Source: Blattamonas nauphoetae (Eukaryota; Preaxostyla; Oxymonadida). Taken from it: DNA of 64,000 nucleotides. The translations under genes were made by a program, and so were the position numbers. Below the pieces are notes generated by a model that saw only the letters and a list, made by a program, of their open reading frames with translations, was not told where the DNA came from and made no database searches. The first letter of the stretch is position 1. The number at the start of each line of letters is the position of its first letter. Location of the stretch: the NCBI GenBank assembly GCA_033064195.1, contig JARBJD010000018.1:372001-436000 (forward strand). The letters are read 5' to 3'. Below, piece by piece: positions 34,063-45,080 of this stretch.

Positions 34063-35270
34063 AGGAGTTGAATGGTCGAAGTGTGGTGAAGACCGACATC
34101 GAATTGTTTCAACTTATGGAGGCCGAGAGCGAGAGTGAAAAATGGGTCGGATCAGATTTAGAAATCTCCACTTCTCCAATCAATTTCGATTCAATTCAGA
34201 GAATGAGTGACCCTCTCTCTCCAGCTGCGATATTAAACGAACATGCCCATGATAGTGCGTTCTTTCATTTTCTTTCATTGTTGTTCGAAAATTTGGAATT
34301 CATGAATTGGGATGGAAATCAACTCCGGTCATTCTCGGACCAGACAGCAGTCTTACTTTCGCTGGTGGCTCTGATCAAGGATGGCCATCATTTTGATGGT
34401 GCTTTGGAGAAGAAAGCCGAAGCTCTTCTTTCTCACATCACGCCGTTCGATTCGTTCGATGCTGAAGACTTCCTCCTTCTCCAAATGGAGTCTTCTTCAA
34501 ATGATTCTTTGTCAGATTTCGTGAATTTAACTTCTGTGCTCATTTCTTCGTCTCAACAGCTCGTTGTGAAAGGGACGATGAACTTTCTCGATTCTCTGCT
34601 CTCGCACTGTCCCCCACAGTTCCAAATGAACCTCATCAGCGTCGATCTGATCCCTCAAATCTTCATCGCTCTGAACCCGCTGTCTCTCTCATTTGCTGAT
34701 GCGGAAGATATCCACGCCTGCCTCATCTCAATCGTCAACTCCGCCGTTTTGCTCGGAACTCCCCATCTGCGAGAAATTCTCACAAATGAACACAATCATG
34801 ACCAACAACGCGTTCACGAAACTGTTCTCCAACAACTTCTCGTGCCTTCGGAGGCGTATCTGCGGAATCTGTGCACAAACCGCCATTCGATCATCGATGG
34901 ACGCCTGTCTGCTGAATTCATGACGCTGCTTGCCGACATCATCCTCATTTCTCCTTTTTGTCGACCAATCATGGATTTCGTGGTGAATATGCCTGTTGTT
35001 CTCACGATCACCAGTTCCCTCACATTCTTCAACAATGATGGTTCTATCCACATTCCTCTTACTGTCCTGAGCAGTTCGATGGAGAAATGGAACGAACAAT
35101 GCAGAGATGTTCGTCGGACATGGCCAACAATCGTTCGATCGTTGAGAATGGAAGGGATGGACAATGTGACGGAGCAGCGGATGCACAACAATCGCGAAGG
35201 AATGATTGGACAGGAAGTTGCGAACAATTCAATCAAATTGAGCAACTTGCAAGGAATGAACACGAAGTGA
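34047..35270 (+). CDS. ARM-like helical-repeat protein, divergent single-exon member
   Basis: A 407-codon frame on one exon; a likely start is the Met of MLLPKEELNG or a later one (MEAESESEKWVG or MSDPLSPAAI). Helical pairs run throughout: FHFLSLLFENLEFMNWD, TAVLLSLVALIKDGHHFDGA, SLSDFVNLTSVLISSSQ. A conserved-looking C-terminal block YLRNLCTNRHSIIDGRLSAE is followed by MDFVVNMPVVLTITSSLTFF and WNEQCRDVRRTWPTIVRSLR. The tail recalls a large family I associate with oxymonad genomes, but that is memory, not a search. Acidic N-terminus, no signal peptide, no membrane helix: probably a cytosolic scaffold. Function unknown. Confidence 0.7.
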   Translation: MLLPKEELNGRSVVKTDIELFQLMEAESESEKWVGSDLEISTSPINFDSIQRMSDPLSPAAILNEHAHDSAFFHFLSLLFENLEFMNWDGNQLRSFSDQTAVLLSLVALIKDGHHFDGALEKKAEALLSHITPFDSFDAEDFLLLQMESSSNDSLSDFVNLTSVLISSSQQLVVKGTMNFLDSLLSHCPPQFQMNLISVDLIPQIFIALNPLSLSFADAEDIHACLISIVNSAVLLGTPHLREILTNEHNHDQQRVHETVLQQLLVPSEAYLRNLCTNRHSIIDGRLSAEFMTLLADIILISPFCRPIMDFVVNMPVVLTITSSLTFFNNDGSIHIPLTVLSSSMEKWNEQCRDVRRTWPTIVRSLRMEGMDNVTEQRMHNNREGMIGQEVANNSIKLSNLQGMNTK

Positions 35271-35982
35271 TTGTTACACTCTCCCTCACCATCCACCTCA
35301 TTCTTCCTCACCGTCATCCCTTCTCAACATGGCTCACTCCGTTCCTTCCACCTCGAGCTCGTCAACCATGTCAAAGAGCCTGGTGGATTGTTCAACGCAC
35401 TCGGCGAGAGAGATCCATTCAGATCAGACCATTCTGGCGTCATCGAGGTGCTTCCGGATCAGTTTGTGGAGAGAATGGACTGGAATCAGAACGAAGAGGC
35501 TCGTTCGGGAAAAGTGACAACTACTGCATTCACCAACCAACAACATATCGAAATTCTCCAACATCGAAGATGACTGATCACCATTCCCTCTCCACTCCCT
35601 CCACATCGTCACTCATTCTCTGACGCAACTAGCTCCTCATTCCGTCCCCCCACAACGGTGAGAAGCATGCTCGACCCATTTTGGGAGTTCGCCCGTCTGA
35701 TTGTGGTGAGCCAATGTCGAGTCGTGTCTGACGAGCCAACCCAACTCAGGCATTCATTCCCAACCCTTTTCGGATCATCTTTCGTTTGTGAAGTGAATCA
35801 AAGAATGGAAATCAGAAAATGAAGAGAGAATCACTCCCACAGAGAATCTGACAAGTCTTCTCAAACATGCTGAGCGTTTTGGAAATCCAAAAACCAAAAC
35901 TGATTCAAGAACTCTTCCTCAAGCACCACAAACACGATGGAAAACACAATTCGTGTCTTCAGTGATCAACGAAAGGTGGGAT
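35271..35982. other. Intergenic region between convergent helical-repeat genes
   Basis: Overlapping forward frames of 60-180 codons exist in all phases but none has a recognisable motif. By analogy with the other family loci it may be a conserved 3' flank, though I see no match to the flanks at 23.5, 55.8 or 62.5 kb. Confidence 0.4.
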
Positions 35983-37737
35983 TCAGTGGTTCATGACTGC
36001 CGTGAAGTGGAGTGGGCTCTTTGTTTTCAGACTCGTTGAAGCGAAGAGATCTTCGCATCCTTCCTCAATCAGAATGCGGGAAATGAGGATTTGTCTCGCA
36101 TTTTGTCGACAAAAGGTCATCATCATCAAAGTCGACGAAAAACGGTCCATGATTCGTTGAAGTCCCCGAAGTGTTGGGATGGCGAAGGAGATTCGCAGAT
36201 ATGTGAATGTGGCGAACCTGATTCGATCCTCGTCCAGTGTGTCCTTCTCAAGCTGCGAGATTCCAACAAGTGCAACGTGCTCCAGAAATGATGAAAGAAC
36301 AGTCCCTTTTCCTCGCTTCTTGAAAAGGTCGAGGATTTCGGTAACAAGAGGAAGGAGGGTGGGAAGCAGAGCGGACATGTCGAGGTGCTTCCAGCCAACG
36401 CAATGCATGAGTGAACGAAGGATCGTTTTGTGAACTTTTGATGATTCTCGTGAGCGAATCAGATGAGTGCTGATCTGAACAAGATTCTGAAAATCATCGA
36501 ATCGTATTTTCCAAATGCGGGGCTCCGTCAAATGTTTGGAAAGCAACGAGAAGCAGAATACCAGATCCTTCGGAGATTCACATTGAAGCATGAAATAGAA
36601 CAGTGTCGAGTCACCTCCGAAGTATAGCGGCACAGTGTTTGGAAAACAATTCAATCTGATCTTTGATACGAACGATGGCTTCTCTTGCTTGGTGAAGTCA
36701 TCGATGAGATGGTACAAGGCTGCGTTGAGATATCGAGGCTCGTAGACACGCCATTCATTGATATGAGCATAGTTGAAGAAGTACGACACAGTTTTGGAGA
36801 GAGTGAGCAGATATGAACGTGTGGCCTTGATCCGAAGGGGGGATGGACGAGGCGAGTCGGGAAGAAGCGTTTTGACATCCTCAAGAGCACGATTCTGCAG
36901 GAAATTATCGTCTTCAACCTCGAATCCTCCATAAAATGACTGAATGCACTGGAGAACAAATGAGGTGTCTTCATCAGACAGGAATTGCGTCAGATTGATC
37001 AGAAGGCGGCGAAAGCTGACAGATAAGAAGAATTTGATTTTGGAGTCGTCTTTGAAGAGTTCGAAATGTTTGAGAACGGTGTGGTGAGTTCCAAAGTGTC
37101 GGAGAAAGAGAACAAGAGAGGGTCGGAGAGGTGAGTCATTTGGGAGAGTGGAGATGAAGTTAAGAATGGTGGACATGAGATAGAGGGATGAAAAGGGGAC
37201 AATAAAGTCTCTGAAGGAGTCGTCAGAGAAATGATGTCTTTTTTCGTCGAGCTTCTCAAGAGATTGGGCGAGAGTCTTTCCGACAGTTGGAAATCTCACG
37301 AAGGAATCAAATGGAAGATTTTTTGAAGTATAAGGAGGTGAAGGCTCACAACTGTGAAGGAGAAAGTGCACATCCTCGGAAGAGATTCTCATGAGCGAGG
37401 CAAGAATCGAGACGAGTGTTTCTTTCAGTGAATCAATGCCAGACACATAAACAACGAGGATTGATGTTACAAAAGCAGGTGTAACAATCTCATCATCATG
37501 TGGGGCAGATTGAAGGCATGAGAGAAGATTAATTGACGCTTGAGAGATCATCTCGATAGCAGCAGCATCATGCACCGGTTTTCTGGGAATAAATTTGGTT
37601 GAGTACGCTTCAAAAGCGGTGATTAGAGTCTGTATCTGTGATTTTTGTTCAGTATTCATCTCGAACAAGGACAATTGATGGATCAAGTGGCCCACACTTT
37701 TAATCTTCAGAGTGATCATCGTTCCGTTCATGAACAA
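35983..37737 (-). CDS. Helical-repeat (ARM/HEAT-like) protein, 584 residues
   Basis: A single long minus-strand frame with an ATG at 37737 (another ATG, in FEMNTEQKSQ, lies about 25 codons later). The sequence is almost entirely amphipathic helices with short polar turns, for example FSSLYLMSTILNFISTLP, PSLVLFLRHFGTHHTVLKHF and LRSLMHCVGWKHLDMSALLP. There is no signal peptide, membrane helix or catalytic motif. It does not share the LPSDSSPTTPL or EEGWDDAFELRVVG signature blocks of the ARM-like family, so it is a separate protein or a very distant relative. It converges with 34047-35270. Function unknown; a cytosolic scaffold is a guess. Confidence 0.6.
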   Translation of the reverse strand: MFMNGTMITLKIKSVGHLIHQLSLFEMNTEQKSQIQTLITAFEAYSTKFIPRKPVHDAAAIEMISQASINLLSCLQSAPHDDEIVTPAFVTSILVVYVSGIDSLKETLVSILASLMRISSEDVHFLLHSCEPSPPYTSKNLPFDSFVRFPTVGKTLAQSLEKLDEKRHHFSDDSFRDFIVPFSSLYLMSTILNFISTLPNDSPLRPSLVLFLRHFGTHHTVLKHFELFKDDSKIKFFLSVSFRRLLINLTQFLSDEDTSFVLQCIQSFYGGFEVEDDNFLQNRALEDVKTLLPDSPRPSPLRIKATRSYLLTLSKTVSYFFNYAHINEWRVYEPRYLNAALYHLIDDFTKQEKPSFVSKIRLNCFPNTVPLYFGGDSTLFYFMLQCESPKDLVFCFSLLSKHLTEPRIWKIRFDDFQNLVQISTHLIRSRESSKVHKTILRSLMHCVGWKHLDMSALLPTLLPLVTEILDLFKKRGKGTVLSSFLEHVALVGISQLEKDTLDEDRIRFATFTYLRISFAIPTLRGLQRIMDRFSSTLMMMTFCRQNARQILISRILIEEGCEDLFASTSLKTKSPLHFTAVMNH

Positions 37738-37837
37738 CCATTAACATATCGCCTAAACCTGCATTAAAAAGGAAGAGAAGATCCAGAACAGTCCTTAGAA
37801 CGATGTAAGATTGATTTTAGAGCTCCTAGAGGCTTTC

Positions 37838-38450
37838 AAACATCCGCCCAACGAGATTCTTTGTCATGAACAGTTCACTCATCGATGGATACTCCACAAC
37901 GATGTTTGTGACAGCGGTGATTGATCTCTTTCTCTGATGTCTTTGTGATTGAGTTTGAGAGTGTTGAGAATGAGGTCATGGAAGGATGGATCATCGAGGA
38001 TGATCGATTGGAAGGATGATTTGTGCGGTTCTGTGATGTTGGATGTCATTCTAACGAAGAAATTCCAGCCTTCACTCACAAAGACTTCACACTCACTTCG
38101 AAGGGCTTTTAGAGAATCAGCATGTTGTATGTCATCTTCAGAAACCAATGGAGTGGTTGGAGAAGAGTTGGAGGGAAGAGAAGCGAAGAGATTGTCGATG
38201 GTTGAAAAGTTCGTGAGAATCGTGGGGAGATCTTCTTTAACGAAGAGACTCAATTCTCGAACGATCTCCGAATCAACCTGAAACGACGAAAAATGACGAA
38301 AAGAGTCAAAACACACTTCGATTCGTGGAGTTGCTTTCAAAAGAAAAAGCGTGAAGAGAAACGAATTTGAAGAGAAGTCAAGCGAATGGGCGATATAATC
38401 AATATCATCTTTCATGAGCTGGAGATAATTTGTCCGGAACAATGAATCTA
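37838..38450 (-). pseudogene. ARM-like repeat family fragment
   Basis: The internal part only of the family: NYLQLMKDDIDYIAHSLDF, the 39-nt intron segment (about 38318-38280), LPSNSSPTTPLVSEDD, WNFFVRMTSNITEPHKSSFQ, then a frameshift within the IRER-RSITAV region near 37935 and a further conserved stretch (TNIVVEYPSMSELFMTKNL) ending at a stop near 37838. Both the 5' exons and the C-terminal third are missing. It sits head to head with the flavodoxin-ferredoxin gene. Clearly a truncated copy. Confidence 0.75.
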
Positions 38451-40678
38451 ATCATCTCGCGCATGGTAACGGTTTTGAGTGAAGTCTTGACAAGGTAGCA
38501 TCAAAATCGATGTGTTCATTTGATCACACCCATACTAAAATTGATCTCTTTCCAACGCAAACAAGGCTATCCTTCTTAAGGAAAGTAGTCATCCTCTATT
38601 TCTCAAATACTGGATCCACAAAAGCAATGGCCACAAAGTTCCAGCAGCACCTCGAAGAAGCCAATCATGAAGTGTCTCTCCACGATGGATTGGCGATTCT
38701 CAAGCAATACATGGCCGCTGGCGAGGCAGAAGTGACACCTCTCCTGTCCATGCTTCATGAATCCCTGCGCGAAGCAGATGTCGTCGGAATGGGGTCTTAC
38801 GTCTCATTCGGAACAATTGCCGATGGAGCAGCGAAACTCCTCACGGAGCAGGCCACACCAACAGGCCTCTTTGCGTCCATTCAGTTCTACTTCTCGTTTT
38901 CAAGCTATGGTTTTCTTTCCTTGAAAACTACCTCGTTTCTGGCGACATGTCTCCATCGGAGAAATGCAAATGCGAGATTTGTTGGATCTGTCGCCCAACA
39001 CGACCCGGAGAATTATCTTCCACTTCTCCCGCCTCGTGGATCGATTGACGGTGTGAGAGAGTCTGAACTGAAGAAAATGGAGGATTTTGGGAGAGATCTT
39101 GTTGCTCATCTGAGTGGAGCTGCACTCCCTGCGATGCACAAGCTTGTTGACGAGACTTCTCGTCCAGCGGATTTGAAACCCGAAACCTCATCTGGCCCAA
39201 TCAAGATCGATGCGGAGAAGTGTGTGAAGTGTTACAGGTGTGTGACGCTCTGCCCGTACAACGCACTCGCCAGGCCGGAAGAAGGCGCTGTTGTGAGGAT
39301 TCCAGTTTGGAACGCGGAGATGTGTTATGGCTGGGGAACGACTATATCTCATCAAGCATTCCGTCCATATCTCATCAAGTTTTGATCAGACCTTTACTAT
39401 GTCCCTTAATAGTCTTTTCTCAAATTCTCAATTCACTCTTTTTCACACTCACCACATCATTCTTGTTTTCATCTCAGTCTATTTCTCTCTATTTCGGATA
39501 TTTTTGGTGCAAAGCATTTCATTCTGTTGTTTCAAAAAAAAGATGTCGATCAAGCCATTGCTCGTTTCTTCCCATCTTCAGGGAGTGACTACAGCTGGAC
39601 TCATCGAAGTGATATATGTGTTATTGGAACCGTTGTCGAGAAAAAGTTGAGAACCATTGGTGAAATCGATATCAACACTCTTCAGCTGCTCGTAGTCAGC
39701 GAAAGACGGACTGGACTCGATAATCACGAAACTGGAAAAGAAAGCGACAGCAAAGAAAGCAAACGAACATCAATCACTTTTTGTTGGAGAAGAGAACGAA
39801 AGACTGCTGCAGTTCGAAGTGTCGGCGAAGACAGTTCACTCAACGACGAAACAATTTCAAATATTGAAGCATACGTCGCAGATGTCGGCAGTTGTGCTTA
39901 CACACGACTTGTTTGAGCATCTGGCAGCCCCGACGCTGGTGGGAGGGTGGGAATACATTTAAGACTTGGATGCGATCCTGTAGAACACGAAGACAGCTCT
40001 GTTTCGCAGTCTGGACTCGCTCAGTCTGTGGTCAGCGAGCGACAAAAGCGCGGTCAAGAAGGAAGAGGGCTTCACTGTGGTGTTCCCCAATCTGTCGCCT
40101 GCGTCGCCCTTCTCGTCGACAACCGAGTTCCATGGGCTGTTGGACACGATCGGAGACATAACATACGCAATCTCCGCATCGTCGTCGCTGCTGGCGAGTC
40201 CGACTGTCTTCACCGACGCCGACGAATACGAATCGCTGTTGCGGGAGATTGTGTATCTGATGACGTCGGGGCTGCTGTGCGTGGTTGAGCCGATCAAGAT
40301 TGGATTGTCAGAGATTCTGGGGAGGCACGAGAGGAATGTGGAAGTGACCTTTCTGACGAAGATGAGGCAGCGGGGAAGCAGACGACGTCGCTCTTCCTGA
40401 CGAGCCCGCCGAACGACTCGGAATCATCAGACATGGTCACACAGACGAGCTCGGAGCCGCTGATCAAGGTGAGCGACTCGCCATCGGAGACAAAGCCACG
40501 AAGGATGGTGCTGGAGCTGGTGGACGAGCGTGTGGAGGAGTCGATTTTGGATGTGGAGATGCTCCCAGCAGCCGACGAGTTCAACACGGCGACGCGCGAC
40601 TGCTTCCTGAGAAACGAGGCGAGCGAGTCAGATCGGATTCCAGGATGGATGGGGACATTTGTGGGGCTGGACAACGTG

Positions 40679-43600
40679 GGGTAGGTCTAGACTCAGATCT
40701 GAAAAAGTCTAGACGCAGATCTGCAGATCGGTCTAGGCGCAGATCTGAAAGTCTACACGCAGATCTCATTTGTTTCGTTGATATAATAGTTTATAGAACC
40801 GATTGAGAAGAATAAATGATGTGAAATGATGAAATAATTGTTTCGGGTCAAAAGACGAGAGTTATTAATGAGACGGGATTCTGGTCGAGTTGAAAATGGA
40901 AAAAGGGGTATGATCACAAAGAGCAATAAGATATGGTCCAACATTTTGCTGTCATTGATCTATGAGTTGACTTTTCAACGCTTCCAGAGCGAGTGTGCAT
41001 TCCAGTTTCACACAATTCATCGTTGCTGTCTCGAATCGACCTGGTTGGTGCGAATTCTCTTCATCCAATTCAATGTAGAGATACACACTATGTTTTGGCT
41101 GCGAGTTGCGACGAACGACAATCACAACAACGACGACAGCGACAGCTGCGACGAGGGCACCAACAATCATCCCAATCAGCCACATCGGGAACTTCAGCCC
41201 GCCTTCTGCGGGGTCCTTTGGGTCGACTGGGTCAACAGGAGGAGATGGGGATCAGTTGGGTCAGTTGGGGGTGGATCTGGTGTTGGGTCGGCGGGTGGTG
41301 GGGGTGGAGGGGCGGGATGGGAACAAGGAATTCTTCTCCATCTTTGATTCGAACTGCGTCTGTTTGTTTCGAGTTGTCTGGCCCGAACAGCACAGCTGCT
41401 CGCCACGCAAGCATCTCGTTCAAAGTTGGGAAATCAGTTCGATCCAAGACAATCGAGATTTCAGTTTCTGTCCAACTCACTTCCACAATCTCAGACACCA
41501 CTGTTTTCCGATCAACGAGGTATTCGGGCATGTCAAACACGCTCAACTTCAATCCGCACGGGAAGAGAAGGGTTCCTGTCAGTGCGGCGGTGAGATGGGT
41601 GTCGTTGGCTGAATAAACAGCATCTGATAGTGTTGGAGCGGCGTATGGCGTGTTCGACTGTGGATTCGGAAGCGTCACAGTGCAGTCGTGTTCTGAAATC
41701 CAGAAATGGGAGTCAGGATCAACACCATCTCCTCCAGCAGCCGAACTCACAATCACGCTTCCTCCCCCACTGCATACGATGTTCCTTTGAAGCGACGGGA
41801 AGTCTGCGTCGGTTGGGGTCTTTCCATTCTGCTGGAATGTGCATTGTGCCAGTGTGACGGTCGCTCCAATCACAACAATCCCGCCATTTGTCAGTCCAGC
41901 GAGTCGGGTGGAGGTGATAATGGCTGTGCATGTTGCGTACGAGAGTGCTCCAGATGACCACGAACAGATTGGAGCAGATTGATTCTGCGTCGAGAGGATC
42001 TGCTGTTGGGTTGCTGTTGTTTTCGAGAATTCCGAATTCTTGATTATGATTGGTGATGATTGCATCGCTCCGACAATCTTCATCAATTCGTTTGATGGTG
42101 TGTTTGTGTCTGTCAGGGAGAGCGAAGTTAGACTTGTTTTGGTCGTCCCATCAAAAGAAAACGGAAGAGTCGAGACGGTTTGCGCAGAAGGAGTCAAAGA
42201 CAACAGTTCCACAGTTCCTCCCGTCACATTCAGGACTCCAAACGGAATCGTTCCCGAAACAGACGAAAGCGAGCACGATTTCACGTTCAGTTTCCCACTC
42301 GTCACAAGAAACAGCTCAGTTCGCGTTGAAGTGGCTGGGAGAGAGAAAAGGATCGTGTCGAGTGTGGTGGTTCCCGCGTGACTTTGCACAATTCGTCCAC
42401 TCGAAAGGACACTCATTTCACCCGGATGGGTTCGAGATGTGATTGCCAGTGGTTTCGGCATGATCGCGTCGAATCCCAGCTCGACAGACGAATAAAACAT
42501 GATTCTGGCGACGTTGTTCACAACACGAACAAGCGATTGTTGGAAAGACTTGCAGAACAGTTCGTAGTGGCCACACTCATCTCGTTGTCGTCGTATCCAC
42601 CCTCTTCGATCAGCAGATGCGTCACAGCAACGTACTCCGTCACATCGAGCGAGAAAGCGACTATTCGGCATTTGTGGATGTTTGCCCAGCACCATTTCAT
42701 GTCATCCGCCCCGCCGTGGCTCGCTGTCACCAACTCCGGGTAATGGATCCGCGAACATAAAGTTTTGTCCACTCCGTCCCGAGTCTCGTTCTTTCGACCG
42801 ACTCTGGGTTCAGATAACACTGTCCAGCAATCCGTGAAGATCAGCAATCGGTCGACCCCATCTTGGAACCAACTTGCTGTTAGAGACACGTCATTTCCTT
42901 GGTCGTATCCCAAATTATTGTGGAAAAGACAATAATTCACTCTAATTGGGTTTATGTATCTGGTGCTTGCTCCATGAGCATGATCGATGCCGCTCGATAT
43001 TTTGCCTTGTTTTTGGTGAATCTGCAACTGACAACTGTAGTATTTTTGTCATTTTGGAGAGCTAGTCCACCCCCTTCACCTCCCGAGCTGCATTTTTCGA
43101 ACCAACAGTTGGAAATGTATCGGGCTTTCTTGACATGGTTACAGTGGAGTCCAGCTCCAATGTATATTTCATCCTTTTTGAGATTTGTGCAGTTTGTGTA
43201 ATAGCAATCACGATTTGTGCCAAGAATATCCCCTCCATCCATCACAACACCGCCGGCCCATCCATCTGCTTGTCAATCCGAATGGTTGTTGAAAGCATGA
43301 TAATACGTGTTTCCTGTATAATACCCAACTGCCCCTGCGTCTGCATTCGTTCGGCAGTTGGTGAAGGTGCAATGGGTCACCATTACCGTGTCCCTGCCCT
43401 TGAAACAGAGCGCTCCTCCATCCCGTCCCTATTGGGCATTTATATTCCTGAAAATGCATCGTGTGACCAAGATTGTTGTTGTTGTCGTTGTCCGTGAATC
43501 AAAACTGTCAGACGGGAAGATCATATCGTGGCAATACGACTTCCATGCGAGAGTTTGTTTGTCGTCGTTCATTCTGGTGAAGCTGCTGTTTGTTATCGAT

Positions 43601-44051
43601 GTTTCCACATGAAGCGCGTTCAAATCTGGTAATAGTCCACCATAGAGTGGGTGTTTGTCTTTGTCGTAGTTAAGCGCAGGCCAATGGAAAATGAAATGCT
43701 GGGGGTGTTGAGAAGACGGAGAGTTGGGACGGACATATGCACGTGAACCAGACGACAACATTCCGGACGAATGTACGGAAGAGTATCTCATTGAAAGAAG
43801 CTGTAATAGGATGGAAATGAACAAGATCAACCCAGGATCTCTTTGACCACATTGAAGCCAGAATGGAAAAATGTCAGAAAATAAGAAATGAGCAAAGAAA
43901 AAGGAAATGATGTGGATATTGAGGTGTTCGGTTCTATAAACTATTATATCAACGAAACAAATGAGATCTGCGTGTAGACTTTCAGATCTGCGCCTAGACC
44001 GATCTGCAGATCTGCGTCTAGACTTTTTCAGATCTGAGTCTAGACTTACCC
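40679..44051. mobile_element. Inner Mutator-like element, 3373 bp, ~120-bp TIRs, 9-bp TSD
   Basis: Inverted repeats GGGTAGGTCTAGACTCAGAT (40679) and GGGTAAGTCTAGACTCAGAT (reverse complement, ending 44051) differ at one position over about 120 bp and contain several CAGATCTG words. GACAACGTG flanks both ends (40670-40678, 44052-44060) and the interrupted reading frame is restored on removal. It holds a minus-strand surface-protein gene and no transposase. Its TIR is unrelated in sequence to that of the outer element, so a different family member was mobilised later. Confidence 0.85.
40952..43830 (-). pseudogene. Right-handed beta-helix surface protein, decayed, carried by the inner element
   Basis: Minus-strand coding sequence in several frames: a hydrophobic leader (LILFISILLQLLS, about 43830), beta-helix rungs of the type GRDGGALCF, THCTFTNCRTNADAGAVGYY and NCWFEKCSSGGEGGGLALQ, a middle block YINPIRVNYCLFHNNLGYDQ, then about 440 residues (42560-41232) with more rungs (TLAQCTFQQNGKTPTDADF), a Pro-rich stretch and a membrane helix WLIGMIVGALVAAVAVVVVV with a basic stop-transfer (about 41185-41100). 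In-frame stops occur near 43432, 43270 and 42952, and there are frame changes near 42960, 42640 and 41230. Introns could explain some of these but not all. Probably a dead copy of a type I surface protein. Confidence 0.65.
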
Positions 44052-44591
44052 GACAACGTGCTGGCATGGCTGGTGTCGAACAGGCACGCAACATGAACAA
44101 CATGCTGTGCTGAGCCCGAAACGAGTACTCAGATGACGATCACCCGCATTCTGAAGACACTGCTCTCCCTCTGTCATCCGAACAGCTAAACAAAACTATT
44201 TAGGGCTGGATCAGCGTGTTCTATTTCAAACAACAGAATGAAATGCTTTGCACCAAAAATATCCGAAATAGAGAGAAATAGACTGAGATGAAAACAAGAA
44301 TGATGTGGTGAGTGTGAAAAAGAGTGAATTGAGAATTTGAGAAAAGACTATTAAGGGACATAGTAAAGGTCTGATCAAAACTTGATGAGATATAGACGGA
44401 ATGCTTGATGAGATATAGTCGGCCCCTATGGCTGTGGCCGGTGCTTCAATCATTGCGCGGTTCGAGCGATCGAATTCCCGAAGTTGAAGACGGAGAAGAA
44501 AGAGCAATACTTTTGGGGCAGACACGACGAGAGACTGAAAGTCAACAGCCCGCCGAACTCTTTGCAAATTGTTGGCAGAATGCTCTTCTAA

Positions 44592-45080
44592 CCATTCTTT
44601 CTTTTTCCATACAACTGAAGATAATTTTCATTCCCGTTTCGTTTCTCTTGTTTTTTGATGTTTTGTTTGTCAATTCTGACAGAAAACGCCGCAAAGAGAG
44701 TCTTATCTTCACAGATCACAATGAGTAGGGTCAAGAATTCTGAGAATAATCTCTCGATTTCACAATTCAGTGAATGAAATCACATCAATCTTGATACCTT
44801 CTTCAACATTCTTTATGTTGCCGAACTGTGTCTCGAATCTTCTGTTCAAGTATGTGCAACTCGCCTGCTTCAGACAGTGCTGTATGGATGAGTTTGCACA
44901 GCATTCCAACAGCGTTCAAACTCCAGATATCACAAGTCTTGTACGAAATTATCCGTGACAACCTTACCAAGGCTAATCATTTCAGATCTTCATTCTTAAC
45001 TCATTTGAGGATTCGTGACTTCGGTGAAGGCATATTGACAGTCGGAGAAATTGTCACCCATAACAACAATTATCGTGTTG
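44592..45080. other. Intergenic region between the EFR1-type and aldo-keto reductase genes
   Basis: No supported gene; forward frames near 44828-45080 merge into the reductase start in the wrong phase. It presumably holds the 3' end of one gene and the promoter of the next. Confidence 0.4.

Larger units (their letters stand above)
39882..44096 (+). pseudogene. Unidentified gene carried by the outer element, split by the inner element
   Basis: Exon 1 from ATG 39882 (MSAVVLTHDLFEHLAAPTL), a 45-nt intron 39939-39983 (GTGGGA to CTGTAG, removing a TAA and a TAG), then exon 2 from 39984 (NTKTALFRSLDSLSLWSASD, FHGLLDTIGDITYAISASSS). A change of frame between about 40330 and 40380 is unexplained (frameshift or missed intron). 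Coding continues as LFLTSPPNDSESSDMVTQ to WMGTFVGLDNV at 40678. Removing 40679-44051 and one GACAACGTG continues in frame as LAWLVSNRHAT and stops at 44094-44096. Presence of a normal intron implies capture of genomic DNA rather than cDNA. No family was recognised; the composition is that of a helical, acidic cytosolic protein. Confidence 0.5.
39334..44426. mobile_element. Outer Mutator-like (MULE) element, 5093 bp, ~197-bp TIRs, 8-bp TSD
   Basis: Terminal inverted repeats GGGAACGACTATATCTCATC (39334) and the reverse complement GGGGCCGACTATATCTCATC (ending 44426) run about 197 bp with high identity. TATGGCTG flanks both ends (39326-39333, 44427-44434). Long inverted repeats with an 8-9 bp duplication fit Mutator-like elements; Merlin is an alternative. 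No transposase is visible; the interior holds an unidentified gene (39882-44096) and a second nested element. This is the plan of a gene-carrying, non-autonomous MULE. Confidence 0.8.
38510..44591 (+). pseudogene. Flavodoxin / two-[4Fe-4S] ferredoxin fusion (EFR1-type), split by nested transposons
   Basis: The flavodoxin part starts VVILYFSNTGSTKAMATKF (FMN phosphate loop), then VVGMGSYVSFGTIADGAAKL. The C-terminal ferredoxin part has the first cluster CVKCYRCVTLCP (39219-39254). The second cluster is cut at 39333: EMCYGC stops at the insert and resumes at 44435 as GRCFNHCAVRAIEF, ending at TAA 44589-44591. Removing 39334-44426 and one TATGGCTG gives CYGCGRCFNHC, a complete second C-x2-C-x2-C-x3-C motif in frame. 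The family is typical of anaerobes and is thought to pass electrons between FMN and two iron-sulfur clusters. As it stands, the gene would make a protein lacking the second cluster and ending at 39385. The other coding parts look intact, so the insertion is recent or another copy exists. Confidence 0.8.

Noticed and set aside
39334-44426. LTR or Polinton-type reading of the nested insertions
   Set aside because: The repeats are inverted rather than direct, the duplications are 8 and 9 bp, and no capsid, integrase or polymerase domain is visible.
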